From Streptomyces sp. CB01881 (GTDB lineage Bacteria; Actinomycetota; Actinomycetes; Streptomycetales; Streptomycetaceae), in NCBI RefSeq assembly GCF_002953255.1, contig NZ_CP026498.1:252750-316749 (forward strand): 64,000 nt of DNA, given 5' to 3'. Position 1 is the first letter of the stretch; every line of letters starts with the position of its first letter. The notes under the pieces are model-generated. The model was given only the letters and a program-made list of their open reading frames with translations. It had not been told where the DNA came from and ran no database searches. A program made the position numbers and the translations under genes. This document shows, piece after piece, positions 6,692 through 15,004 of this stretch.

Positions 6692-9568
6692 TCAGTCCGT
6701 GGTGACCCGCAGGTTGGCGAGGAGGGTGGCGCCGTCCGCCGAGGTGGCGAGGACCCGGCCGGAGCGGTGCCAGTGGGTCACCGCGCCGGCGTGCCCGCGC
6801 AGGCCCGTGTACGGCGGGTCGGCCTGCGGGAAGACGACGGTGGCGGCGGGCGCGGCGTCCGGGCCGGTGCCGGTGCGAACGAGGGCGCCGGTGCCGTCCG
6901 CGAGCGGCACGGTGAGCGCCCAGTGATCGCCGTCGGCGGTGGGCGCGTGCGGCGCGAGGCCCTCGACGGTCAGTTCGGTGACGCCCCCGGCCGTGTCGGT
7001 GGTCCAGGAGAGCGTGGTCCGGTCCGGCTGCAACTGCCGGTGCGCGGTGAGCAGGCCGCCGCCGGCGACCACCGCCGAGTCGCCGGGGTCCCCGGCCGTG
7101 CGGTCCAGCCGGAGCCGGGCGCGCAGCTCCCATCCGGGCTGGTCCCAGCGCCAGAGTTCGGTGAGCGGCGAGCCGTCGGGCAGGTTCGAGATGACGACGG
7201 CCGCGCAGCTGGTCGCCGTCCGGGAGATCCGGCCCACCGGCCGCTGGCCGTTCCCGAGTTCGCGCCAGACCACGGTGGGGCGGGGGGCGAGGGTGTCCAG
7301 TACGGCGATGCCGTCCTCGTCCACGGTGACCAGGTGGCGGCCGTCGAAGGACCGGGCGAGCTGCCGCGTCCGCAGGGTGGTCCAGGGCCGGACGACGCGG
7401 GTGGCGAGGTCGAGCCGGGCGATCTCGCGCGTCCCGCCGTAGCCGGCCACGAGGAGCGCGCTGCCGCCGTGGTCGGCGAGGACGAGCTCGTCGGCGGGCA
7501 CGTCCCAGCGCGCCTTGGTACGGCCGTCGGCGGTGAGCAGCCGTACGCCCGCCTGGCCGCAGGCGACCAGCACGGCACCCGATCCGAGCAGTGCCGCATC
7601 GAGCACCGGCAGTGTGCCAGGCCGGTCGGCGGCGGTGTGCGTGGGCGCGCCGCCGGCGGGGCGGGTGTCGCGCCGCGGACCGGGCAGGTCGGCGGCGGCC
7701 AGCGGGTCGGCGCGTTCCAACAGCCGCTTGGCGAGGACGCTCTCGGCCCGGCCGGCCTGGGCGCCGCCGAAGCCGCCGTCCCGCACGACCGCCCGGGCGG
7801 CGGCGGTGGCGAGTTCGCGGTCGGCGGCCGGGTCGGCGGCCGGAAGGTCCGCCAGGGCCGCGGCGAGCGCCGAGCGCCCGGTGGAGCGCGGGTCGCCGTC
7901 GGTGTCGAGGACGGCCAGCGCGAGCGCCCGGGTGGACTCCCCCGCGCCGAGCGCCAGCAGGTAGGGCAGTGCCCGGCCGCGGGCCGGGCCGCCGAGGGCG
8001 ACGGCGTCGCGCAGGTCGGCCGCGACCGAGGGCCGCAGCGACTCGTCGGGCCAGGCGGCTTCGACGGCGCCGAGGCGGTCGCCGGCGTCCCGGCAGTGCG
8101 CGGCCCAGGCGACGCGCAGTTCGCGGGCGGCCTGCGGGTGGGTGGCGGAGAGGCGTTCGACGGCGGTGGCGAAGGCACCACGGCGGTGCGCGATCCGGAC
8201 GGCGCGCTCGCGCTCGCCGGCCCGCCACCAGAGCCGGACCACCAGGTGGGCGTCCAGGTCCCGGCCCTCGGCGAGTTCGGCGGCCTGGGCGGTGCGGTCG
8301 TGGCGGATCAGCACGGCGACCGCCTCGGCCGGCGCGTTCAGCAGGTCGGCGAGGACGAACGCCGCCTCGTCGACCCGGCCGTCGCGTTCCAGCTCCTCGG
8401 CGGCCCGTCGGTAGAGCGCGGAGAGGTGCTGGTGCACGGTGGGGCCGGAGAGCGGGGAGGTGCCGCCCGCGCCGCCGGCCTGCGGGGTCGCGCGCAGCTC
8501 GCCCGCGTAGCGGCGGGGCAGGCCGAGGGAGAGCCAGGGCCGCTGGTCGGCCGCCTTGGCCCCGGCGAGCCGGACGGCGTCGCGCAGGGCGTCCTCCCAC
8601 TGGCGCTGTTCGAAGGCGCGGGTGAGTTCGTGCAGGTAGCGGGCGTGACGGCCGCGCACCAGCCGGGCCGCCGGGGTGCGCAGGGCCAGGCGGGCCAGCA
8701 GGCCGCCCAGCAGCGGGCGGCGGGGCCTCCGGGCCGCGCGACCGGGGGCGGCTGCGGCGGAGCCGTCGGCGGCGGAGCCTGGTCCGGCGGGGGCCGCCGG
8801 GGCGGGCCCGGCAAGCACCCCGCTGTTGCGGGCCACGACCAGCCCGGCCGCGAGCGCGATGAGGAACCCGCCGGGACGGAAGCCGCGCTCGGCGATGAGC
8901 CCCACGAAGCTGGCCGCGGCAAGGAGCCCGGCGCCCAGCGTCACGACCAGGACGGTCCAGTACGCGGCCCGGCCGGCCCGGCCGGCCAGCGCCGCGAGGC
9001 CGTCCGGCCGCGGCCAGGAGAAGGACCGGCGGGGGCCGGCCGGCGCGTCCTTGGTGAGCCGGCGGGCCCGTTCGCTCCGGGGGCCGATGCCGGCGGCCGC
9101 CCGCAGGTCGGGCTGCGGTCGCGAGGGCAGGGCCTCCAGGACGGGTTCGGCGGCGGGTTCGACGGCGCCGACCGGTCGTGGGCGGTGCGGGGTGAGGCCG
9201 GCCGGGTCGAGCCAGACCGACGGGTCCGACTCCGGCAGTCCGGCGATGGCGTGAGTGACCATCAGGCCTGCTGCCGTGAAGGACAGTTGCCCGGGCCCGG
9301 CGCCGGAATCGCCGGTGCCGGCGGCGACGAGTGCGCCGCTACGCGCACGTGTCAGCGGCAGTCCGGGGGCCCGGTCGGCCCGGCTCTCCACGGCCGCCAC
9401 CAGTACGAGCAGCCAGCGCCCGTCCGGGAGTTCACGCAGCTCGGCGCCTTCCTGCCAGTGCGCCAGGACGCGTGCGGCCGCCTCGGCCGCGCCGATCACC
9501 GGCACGTCGAGGAGGTAGCCGGCGGCGGTGACGGTGGCACCGAACGCCGCGGCGGGGGTGGCGCTCAA
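6692..9568 (-). CDS. bpX6-domain beta-propeller protein of a MoxR-vWA ternary system
   Basis: A 958-residue protein, last gene of the four-gene operon. The N-terminal about 200 residues match what I know of the bpX6 domain (segments TAAGYLLDVPVIG, ELPDGRWLLVLVA and APGLPLTRA). Two hydrophobic helices follow near residues 190-246, so the protein is probably anchored in the membrane. The middle (about 300-620) is alpha-helical, Ala/Leu-rich and repeat-like. The last 300 residues read as beta-propeller blades (repeated hydrophobic strands with GSGAVLVACG, GGSALLVAGYGG, GRHLVTVDEDG). The start is a TTG at 9568 overlapping the upstream TGA (TTGA); no alternative start is as well placed. In the family model the propeller recognises or scaffolds a target while MoxR and vWA provide ATP-driven action. 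Confidence 0.8.
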   Translation of the reverse strand: MSATPAAAFGATVTAAGYLLDVPVIGAAEAAARVLAHWQEGAELRELPDGRWLLVLVAAVESRADRAPGLPLTRARSGALVAAGTGDSGAGPGQLSFTAAGLMVTHAIAGLPESDPSVWLDPAGLTPHRPRPVGAVEPAAEPVLEALPSRPQPDLRAAAGIGPRSERARRLTKDAPAGPRRSFSWPRPDGLAALAGRAGRAAYWTVLVVTLGAGLLAAASFVGLIAERGFRPGGFLIALAAGLVVARNSGVLAGPAPAAPAGPGSAADGSAAAAPGRAARRPRRPLLGGLLARLALRTPAARLVRGRHARYLHELTRAFEQRQWEDALRDAVRLAGAKAADQRPWLSLGLPRRYAGELRATPQAGGAGGTSPLSGPTVHQHLSALYRRAAEELERDGRVDEAAFVLADLLNAPAEAVAVLIRHDRTAQAAELAEGRDLDAHLVVRLWWRAGERERAVRIAHRRGAFATAVERLSATHPQAARELRVAWAAHCRDAGDRLGAVEAAWPDESLRPSVAADLRDAVALGGPARGRALPYLLALGAGESTRALALAVLDTDGDPRSTGRSALAAALADLPAADPAADRELATAAARAVVRDGGFGGAQAGRAESVLAKRLLERADPLAAADLPGPRRDTRPAGGAPTHTAADRPGTLPVLDAALLGSGAVLVACGQAGVRLLTADGRTKARWDVPADELVLADHGGSALLVAGYGGTREIARLDLATRVVRPWTTLRTRQLARSFDGRHLVTVDEDGIAVLDTLAPRPTVVWRELGNGQRPVGRISRTATSCAAVVISNLPDGSPLTELWRWDQPGWELRARLRLDRTAGDPGDSAVVAGGGLLTAHRQLQPDRTTLSWTTDTAGGVTELTVEGLAPHAPTADGDHWALTVPLADGTGALVRTGTGPDAAPAATVVFPQADPPYTGLRGHAGAVTHWHRSGRVLATSADGATLLANLRVTTD

Positions 9569-11271
9569 TCGTCGCTCCCGATCAGGTGGTGGATCCGTCC
9601 GGTGTAGGCGTCGCCCACCACGATCCGGCCCGGCCGGGTCTCGGCGGCGATCAGCGGCAGCGTCGGGTGGACGGCGGGCAGGGTGGTGCCGCCGGAGAAG
9701 CGGGTCAGGGTGCGGACGCCGTCGGCGCGGACGTGGCGCACCAGGAGGCCGCTGCGGGTACAGGTGATCAGCGCGGGCACCGCCTCGTGGTGGACGAGGC
9801 CGATCACATCGGCGTTCTCCCGGAAGGAGATCCGGTGTGCCTGGCCCTGCCCGTTCCTGACCTCCCAGTCCCTGCCGTCCTCCGACCACGCGACGGTGGC
9901 GCCGCTGTGCAGGAGGTGGCGGGCACGGGCCGCGCCGACCGGCAGGCTCCGGCCGTACAGCCGGGGCTCGCGGAAGCGGTTGAAGTGCTGCGGCCCCTCG
10001 GCGCCCCGGCCGACCTCGCCGTCGTCGGTGACGGTGCCGTCGGGCGCGATCCGCCACCAGCGGCCGGCCAACGGCAGCAGCAGGTCGTCCCCGCCGCGGA
10101 GCAGCGGCAGGACGGGGCGGGTGAACTGCCCGTCCAGCCCGGCACGGTCGAGGCCGAAGGCGGCCAGTTCGGCGGTGAACCCGGCCTGCTCACCACCTGC
10201 CGGGGACAGCGGGCGGCCGCTGACGTAGGGCACGAGCTGGTCCCCGCGTGCGTACAGGGCGATCAGCCGCCGGCCGATGCGCCCGGCGGCGAGCACCGGG
10301 CCGTGCAGCTTGTGGCGCTTCGCCCGCACCTCGGTGGCGGGTCCGTTCCCGCTGTTGGGCAGGTTGGCGGCGAGCAGGAAGGAAGGGTGACGGCCCCGGG
10401 CGAGCAGGGTGCGGGTGTCGGTGGTGAACGCGGGCAGCGCTCCCCCGGCGACCCCCGCAGCCTCCGACGGAACGGCAACGACGGCGGGCGCGGCGGCCCG
10501 CCGGAACTCGCGGCCGCGCAGTGCCCGCACGGCGATCTCCGCTGCGGGGAGCGGGAGTTCGGTCGTGGCGCCGTCGATCCGGACGGTGACGCCGGTGGCA
10601 CCCTCGGCGGACCAGCGGGCCACCTCGCTCGTCAGCACCCGGGCCCGAGCCTGGAGTTGTTCACCCAGCCGGGGCGAGGTGAGCACCCATGCGCGGTCCT
10701 CGGCGTCCAGGCCGGCCTGGGCGCGCGCCACGTCCTCGGGGGTCGGATCGGCCGGGCGGCGGGAGGCCAGCCAGGCCGGCAGCAGCTCGGCGAGGTCCCC
10801 GGTGAGCCAGTGGCCGTCCGGGTCGCCGAGGACGCCGACCACCAGCTCGGTGCCCCGGGCGGCCGCCCGGCGGTGCAGGACGAGCAGCGCGGCGAGCTGG
10901 ACGAGCCGGCCGGCGCCGGCCTGGGCCGGACCGCTGTCGACCAGGGCGACGATCCGTCCGCGAACCGCCGGTGTGCTGAACTCGGATGCGTGGTGGAGGA
11001 GTTCACCGTCGACGAAGCGGCGGAGGAACTCGTCCGGGTGAGCGTCGGCGAGCAGCCACTCCGAGGGCAGCAACCGGTCCGGCCGGCCGGCGCGGGTGAG
11101 GCCGCCGAGGCCGTCCGGGTCGCCGAGGACGTCGACGACGGGCTCGCGCGTGCCGACCAGGGTGTCCAGACGGCGCAGCAACGGGCCGAGGGCGACGGCG
11201 AGTTCGGGGCTGAGCGCGGAGAGGGTGGCGGCCCAGGGGGCGAGGGCTGCGGGCAGGCGGGTGGCCGTCAT
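9565..11271 (-). CDS. vWA-like / beta-propeller protein of the MoxR ternary system
   Basis: A 568-residue protein starting at ATG 11271, whose ATGA overlaps the preceding stop. Residues about 40-260 resemble a von Willebrand A fold: strand VVDVLGDPDG, the LLPSEWLLADAHPDEFLRR region, then a strand RIVALVDSGPAQ (106-117) at the place of the MIDAS motif, and a further strand ELVVGVLGDPDG. The usual DxSxS metal-binding signature is degenerate here (D112-S-G-P). The C-terminal half (about 320-568) looks like propeller blades (GRHPSFLLAANL, GRWWRIAPDGTV, HEAVPALITCTRSG, LPLIAAETRPGRIVVG). It is probably the partner that couples the AAA+ ATPase to targets. The assignment rests on fold pattern and gene order rather than clear motifs. 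Confidence 0.72.
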   Translation of the reverse strand: MTATRLPAALAPWAATLSALSPELAVALGPLLRRLDTLVGTREPVVDVLGDPDGLGGLTRAGRPDRLLPSEWLLADAHPDEFLRRFVDGELLHHASEFSTPAVRGRIVALVDSGPAQAGAGRLVQLAALLVLHRRAAARGTELVVGVLGDPDGHWLTGDLAELLPAWLASRRPADPTPEDVARAQAGLDAEDRAWVLTSPRLGEQLQARARVLTSEVARWSAEGATGVTVRIDGATTELPLPAAEIAVRALRGREFRRAAAPAVVAVPSEAAGVAGGALPAFTTDTRTLLARGRHPSFLLAANLPNSGNGPATEVRAKRHKLHGPVLAAGRIGRRLIALYARGDQLVPYVSGRPLSPAGGEQAGFTAELAAFGLDRAGLDGQFTRPVLPLLRGGDDLLLPLAGRWWRIAPDGTVTDDGEVGRGAEGPQHFNRFREPRLYGRSLPVGAARARHLLHSGATVAWSEDGRDWEVRNGQGQAHRISFRENADVIGLVHHEAVPALITCTRSGLLVRHVRADGVRTLTRFSGGTTLPAVHPTLPLIAAETRPGRIVVGDAYTGRIHHLIGSDD

Positions 11272-11843
11272 CGCTCCGCGCTCCGGGTGTACGGCTCCAG
11301 GGCGTCCGGGGAGCCGGCGGGCGGGGGCGGGTCGGCGACCAGCGCGTGGCCCGGGACGAGCACGCAGAGCTGTCCGTCCTCGGCACCGAGCGCGCGGCGC
11401 CAGAGGGCGGCGGCGGGCCCGGGCCGGGCGGTGGTGGGAACCAGCAGGCCGGCGTCGCGGCCGAGGTAGCGGGCGCCGTCGGCCCACGGCAGGTCGGCCC
11501 CGGCGCCCAGGACGAGAAGGACCGTCGTGCCTGCGCCGGGCGGGGCGCCGGGCGGGGTTCCCGTGTCGGACGGGGCGCCTGCGCCTTCCCGGGCGTCGGC
11601 GTCGACCCGGGCGCCGGCGGCGTTCGGCACGCCTGCGGCGGCGGGCGTCGTGCCACCGGCGGGCGGGCCGTCGGCGAGGACGCCGAGGCGGGCACCGTCG
11701 CGGAGCCGGTCCCGGGTCGCGGCGGCCAGCGCGGGCACCGCGTCGCCCAGGGCGAGCACGGCGGCGGCGGGCAGCGGGGGCTCGCGGCGCTCCCACCGCA
11801 GGGGGAACGAAGGCAGGGGGAACGAAGGCGGGGCGGTGGTCAC
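11268..11843 (-). CDS. Small accessory protein of the MoxR ternary system
   Basis: A 191-residue protein between the MoxR and vWA genes, starting at GTG 11843 within a GTGA overlap with the ATPase stop and ending in an ATGA overlap with the vWA start. The N-terminal half is a Pro/Ala/Gly-rich linker; the C-terminal segment is better ordered (DLPWADGARYLGRDAGLLVP, then LWRRAL and LCVLVPGHALVAD). Position and this Trp/Tyr/Leu pattern fit one of the short bpX-type proteins of these systems, but I cannot say which class. The tight overlaps on both sides imply equimolar synthesis with its partners. Confidence 0.65.
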   Translation of the reverse strand: MTTAPPSFPLPSFPLRWERREPPLPAAAVLALGDAVPALAAATRDRLRDGARLGVLADGPPAGGTTPAAAGVPNAAGARVDADAREGAGAPSDTGTPPGAPPGAGTTVLLVLGAGADLPWADGARYLGRDAGLLVPTTARPGPAAALWRRALGAEDGQLCVLVPGHALVADPPPPAGSPDALEPYTRSAER

Positions 11844-13123
11844 GAGGGCGCGACCGCCGCGACCAGCTCGGCGCGTATCCCGGCCAGCGCGGACGGCAGG
11901 TCGGCCGGGTCGAATCCGGCGTCGATCTCCCGCAGCGCGGCCTCCAGCCGCAGCCGTGAGTCGCGCCCGGCGGGCAGGCCGCGGTGCTCGGCGAGCAGCG
12001 CGGTGCCGGTGCGGGCGAGTAGTTCGGCCCGGGCCGCCGTGCTGCGGGAGAGCTCCTCCGCGGCGTGCACCAGGCTCCGGTTGGCGGCCTTCTCGATCAG
12101 GTCGGCCAGGGTGTCCCGGGCCAGCGCCTGGGTGTCGGCGGTCGGGGCGATCAGCGGCAGCACCCACAGGTCCCGCGCGGAGGCCGTGGTCCGGCCGTCG
12201 AGCACGGCCGCCGCCGCGACCAGCTTCTGTGAGCGCACCGCCCGCCGGTCGCTGAGCGGCACCCCGGCCCCGCGCAGCCGGCGCAGTGCGGAGCCGAGCA
12301 GCGGGGTCACCTCGTCCAGGTCGCACTCCCGGGCCGCGGCGGCCAGCCGGTCCACGGCGCCGAGCAGGTCGCCGGGACGGGCCGCGGCGGCCGCGGGGCG
12401 CCGGCCGGCCTCCAGCAGCTCCTCCAACCGGGCGTCGGCCACCGGCTCGACGAAGACCCGGGCCAGGAAGCGGTCGGCGAAGGCGGCGAGCGCGGGGTCG
12501 TCGGGGAGGTGGTTGGCGGCGCCGACGCAGACCCGCAGCGGGCTGGCGAGGACGGTGCGGCCCCGGCGGAAGACCCGCTCGTTGAGCAGGCCGAGCAGCG
12601 TGTTGAGGACGGCGGTGGAGCCGAGGAACACCTCGTCCAGGAAGGCGATGTCGGCCTCGGGCAGCATTCCGGCGGTCTCGAACTCGACCCGGCCCTCGCG
12701 GAGCAGGCGCAGGTCGACCGGGCCGAACAGCTCGTTGGGCTCGGTGAACCGGCCGAGCAGGTACTCGAAGTAACGGCCGCCCAGCTGGCCGGCGACCCTC
12801 CGCACCGCCTCGGACTTGGCGGTGCCCGGCGCGCCGACGACCAGCAGGTGCTCACCGGCGACCGCACAGAGCGTCACCACCTCGGCCACCGTCTCACGGT
12901 CGATCATGCCCCGGCCGGCGGCGGCCACGGCGGCGCCGATCAGCTGAGCGTCCCCCGCCAGGGTGCCCTGCCAGGTGGCATCGGCCCGGCGGACGGCATC
13001 GGCCGGCTGGACGGCGTCGATCGGGCTGCCGGCGTCGATCGGATTGCCGGCATCGGCCTGGCGGGTGGCATCGGTCGGGTGGACGGCGCCGGTCGGGTTG
13101 GTGCTGGTCTCGGTCACGAGCAC
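11840..13123 (-). CDS. MoxR-type AAA+ ATPase of the ternary system
   Basis: A 427-residue MoxR/RavA-like ATPase and first gene of the operon. Walker A is GAPGTAKS (97-104), Walker B IAFLDE (159-164, Asp163-Glu164), and the arginine-finger region follows in AFADRFLARVFVEP. The segment TEPNELFGPVDL is typical of the RavA branch. Residues 15-50 form a degenerate Asp/Ala/Pro/Ile repeat encoded by a purine/pyrimidine-rich repeat at about 12960-13090; its first codons may not all be translated, since a second GTG lies at 13117. It is a cytosolic ATPase likely remodelling a target with its vWA and propeller partners. It is distinct from the short MoxR of the DUF58 cluster at 26 kb. Confidence 0.9.
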   Translation of the reverse strand: MLVTETSTNPTGAVHPTDATRQADAGNPIDAGSPIDAVQPADAVRRADATWQGTLAGDAQLIGAAVAAAGRGMIDRETVAEVVTLCAVAGEHLLVVGAPGTAKSEAVRRVAGQLGGRYFEYLLGRFTEPNELFGPVDLRLLREGRVEFETAGMLPEADIAFLDEVFLGSTAVLNTLLGLLNERVFRRGRTVLASPLRVCVGAANHLPDDPALAAFADRFLARVFVEPVADARLEELLEAGRRPAAAAARPGDLLGAVDRLAAAARECDLDEVTPLLGSALRRLRGAGVPLSDRRAVRSQKLVAAAAVLDGRTTASARDLWVLPLIAPTADTQALARDTLADLIEKAANRSLVHAAEELSRSTAARAELLARTGTALLAEHRGLPAGRDSRLRLEAALREIDAGFDPADLPSALAGIRAELVAAVAPS

Positions 13124-13172
13124 CGGAGTCTACGGGGGCCGTCTCCGCGTCGACCAGCGGGTTTCCGGCTGG

Positions 13173-13201
13173 CCGCCCCCCGCCCCCCGGGGGGCGGGCG
13201 G
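13173..13201. terminator. GC-rich hairpin between DUF4240 gene and MoxR operon
   Basis: CGCCCCCCGGGGGGCG (13181-13196) is a perfect palindrome inside a longer C-run/G-run pairing. It lies 9 bases past the DUF4240 stop and upstream of the MoxR start, so it would end DUF4240 transcription and separate it from the operon. Confidence 0.5.
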
Positions 13202-13209
13202 AGGACCGT

Positions 13210-13776
13210 TCAGTCGCCCAGCCCCGGCCAGCCGTCCCGGTTGGAGCAGCTCTCGTAGTCGTACCGGGTGAGCCTGTCCCACTCCTCCCCCGTCGCCTGC
13301 TCGTACGCCTCCTCGTGCACGTAGAGCAGCTCCTCGCAGTGCCGCCCGGTGAACGGCGCGAACCGGTCCGGCTCGCCGAAGACGCTCTCGTACACGGCGC
13401 GGCCGGCGGCGACGACCGCTGCCCGCGAGTACAGGAACCCGTCGTCCGACTGCGGGAACGGCTCACCTCCGGGCCGCTCCATCCCGGTGACCGGCAGGGT
13501 GCCGAACTCCTCCTGGTCGAGCCGGTACAGCGCCTCCGCAAGACGCTCGCCGAAGCCGATGATCTGGCCCACCGGCCCGGCGGCGAGCACCTCGGTCAGC
13601 CGCTCGCAGCCGGTCTCGATGTCGTGGCAGGTCGACGTCCCGGTCGGCCCGCCGAGGATCCCGATCAGCTCCCAGAACCGCGCCCAGGTGATCACCGGCA
13701 GGTCTCCGCCGACGGCGGGGCCGCCCTCGGTCGCGCCTGCGTCGGTGGCCGGATCGGTCGTGCCGGTCGTGCCCAT
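13210..13776 (-). CDS. DUF4240-domain protein
   Basis: A 188-residue cytosolic protein. After about 25 flexible residues, ITWARFWELIGILG opens the DUF4240 domain, and the acidic, aromatic pattern through LAEALYRLDQEEFGTLP and LYSRAAVVAAGRAVYESVF is characteristic of the family, whose function is unknown. ATG 13776 precedes the low-complexity GTTGTTDPAT leader; GAAGGG lies 12 bases upstream. It sits between the MoxR operon and two coupled hypotheticals, all on the minus strand; DUF4240 genes are common in actinomycetes, and I see no evidence that it belongs to the ternary system beyond proximity. Confidence 0.82.
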   Translation of the reverse strand: MGTTGTTDPATDAGATEGGPAVGGDLPVITWARFWELIGILGGPTGTSTCHDIETGCERLTEVLAAGPVGQIIGFGERLAEALYRLDQEEFGTLPVTGMERPGGEPFPQSDDGFLYSRAAVVAAGRAVYESVFGEPDRFAPFTGRHCEELLYVHEEAYEQATGEEWDRLTRYDYESCSNRDGWPGLGD

Positions 13777-13928
13777 GCGTTCTCGGCCCTTCGTGGTGTG
13801 AGGTGTCAGCGGTGGTCGTCCGCCGGAACACACCATGTCATCGCGCACTGACAGATCCGCAGGCCGGCGGGCCCGCAGCCGCATCGGGCCGGCCGACGCC
13901 CGCACGCTGCGGGCCGGGCCGGGCGGCC

Positions 13929-13993
13929 GGCGGGAGGGGCCACACGACGGGAGGGGCCACACGACGGGAGGGGCGCACGGCGGGAGGGGCGCC
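13929..13993. repeat. Four tandem units of about 17 bp
   Basis: Units begin at 13929, 13946, 13963 and 13979 and share GGGAGGGG; the first two are 17 bp and differ at one base, the third and fourth shorten to 16 and 15. They lie in the 268-base gap upstream of the DUF4240 gene, between it and the gene ending at 14045. Confidence 0.8.
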
Positions 13994-14044
13994 GGGCCAG
14001 CAGGCGCCGGGCGGGGCCGGTCTCATACTCCAGCCGAAGGCTAC

Positions 14045-15004
14045 CTACGTCGATTTTTTCCACAACGAAGCGGAGAAGGTGAACGAGTCCGGATTACCCC
14101 ATCCATCTTTAGTGGAGCCCGTAATCTTCATGTGCAAAATGCTTTTGCCCTTCGTTTCGAGACACAGGGCGACACCTTTTCGCAGCAAAACACCATCTTG
14201 TAGCTGCGAGGCAGATACTGGATTTGGAATAGCCTGTTGACGCGCATCCCTAGCGCATTGAATGGCCCCAGGGTTGACGTCCGAGCTGATGCCCACTGCA
14301 GCCACATTAAAGGTCAACGAGTCTTCATTAGATGGACTACTGGCACATCCAGTGGTGTGCCATTCGATCTCCATAGAACTTGCATCAATTCCAGCTGCGG
14401 CCGGATTCTTCTCGGTCACATGGATATGCGTGTCCACTGGATCCTGGTCAAGATCGAAGTAGTTGCGAGAGCACTGCCAGTTTCCCGACGTCGCTGCTGG
14501 CATCACGAAAACGCGGTCGCGGTATACCTCGTTCCACGTGACAGGGGGAGGAGTAGTGGCGGGGGTCACCGTTGGACTGGGGCCCGTAGCTGAGGGCCGA
14601 CTCGTCGCTGCGACTGACGGCGCCGCCTGTGTCTGAAGCACAGGCGGCGGACCGCCTGCCTTTCCACCGTCCGAGTCGCCGCCGGGACGGATCACGGAAA
14701 GGACTCCACTGATGAAGATCCCGACACACGCTACGGCCACCACAGCGGTGGAACCCCCGGGAACTCTACCGAGCACAGCCTTTAGGGAATCAGCAGATGC
14801 CCCCGTTACCAGCCCCTGGGGCTTCCCGGGCGGCGGAGGAGATGGCCGGCTGATGTCGCCGGCCGCATCCTGCTCGTTGGCCACCTCGGGCGGCGCGTTG
14901 TAGAAATGGAAGTGCTGGCTCTCAGCCTGATAGGTCCGACTGTCCCCTTTTGCATCAACCTCGAAGTTGGGGCCAGACTCGCGGCCGCGTTTCGACTGCT
15001 TCAC
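14045..15004 (-). CDS. Hypothetical single-TM protein with N-terminal YQA motif
   Basis: A 319-residue protein starting at GTG 15004 in a GTGA overlap with the upstream gene. Layout: a charged N-terminus with DSRTYQAESQHFHFYN (22-37); a Pro-rich linker; one membrane helix near residues 85-105 (TAVVAVACVGIFISG); a Thr/Pro/Ser stalk to about 150; and an extracytoplasmic domain with four cysteines that could form two disulfides. No family recognised. Base composition and codon use are visibly less GC-rich than the neighbours, which suggests horizontal acquisition. Topology implies a cytosolic YQA segment and a surface-exposed C-terminal domain. The preceding gene carries the same type of motif at its C-terminus. 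Confidence 0.8.
   Translation of the reverse strand: MKQSKRGRESGPNFEVDAKGDSRTYQAESQHFHFYNAPPEVANEQDAAGDISRPSPPPPGKPQGLVTGASADSLKAVLGRVPGGSTAVVAVACVGIFISGVLSVIRPGGDSDGGKAGGPPPVLQTQAAPSVAATSRPSATGPSPTVTPATTPPPVTWNEVYRDRVFVMPAATSGNWQCSRNYFDLDQDPVDTHIHVTEKNPAAAGIDASSMEIEWHTTGCASSPSNEDSLTFNVAAVGISSDVNPGAIQCARDARQQAIPNPVSASQLQDGVLLRKGVALCLETKGKSILHMKITGSTKDGWGNPDSFTFSASLWKKST

Noticed and set aside
6692..10057. A 1,121-codon minus-strand open frame covering the bpX6 gene and the 3' part of the vWA gene
   Set aside because: The upstream 163 codons are antisense-like Arg/Pro/Gly sequence overlapping the real vWA gene; the TTGA overlap at 9568 is the better start.
13990..14240. Possible plus-strand gene across 13803-14240
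   Set aside because: Overlaps the start of the YQA-motif gene region antisense and has no family features.
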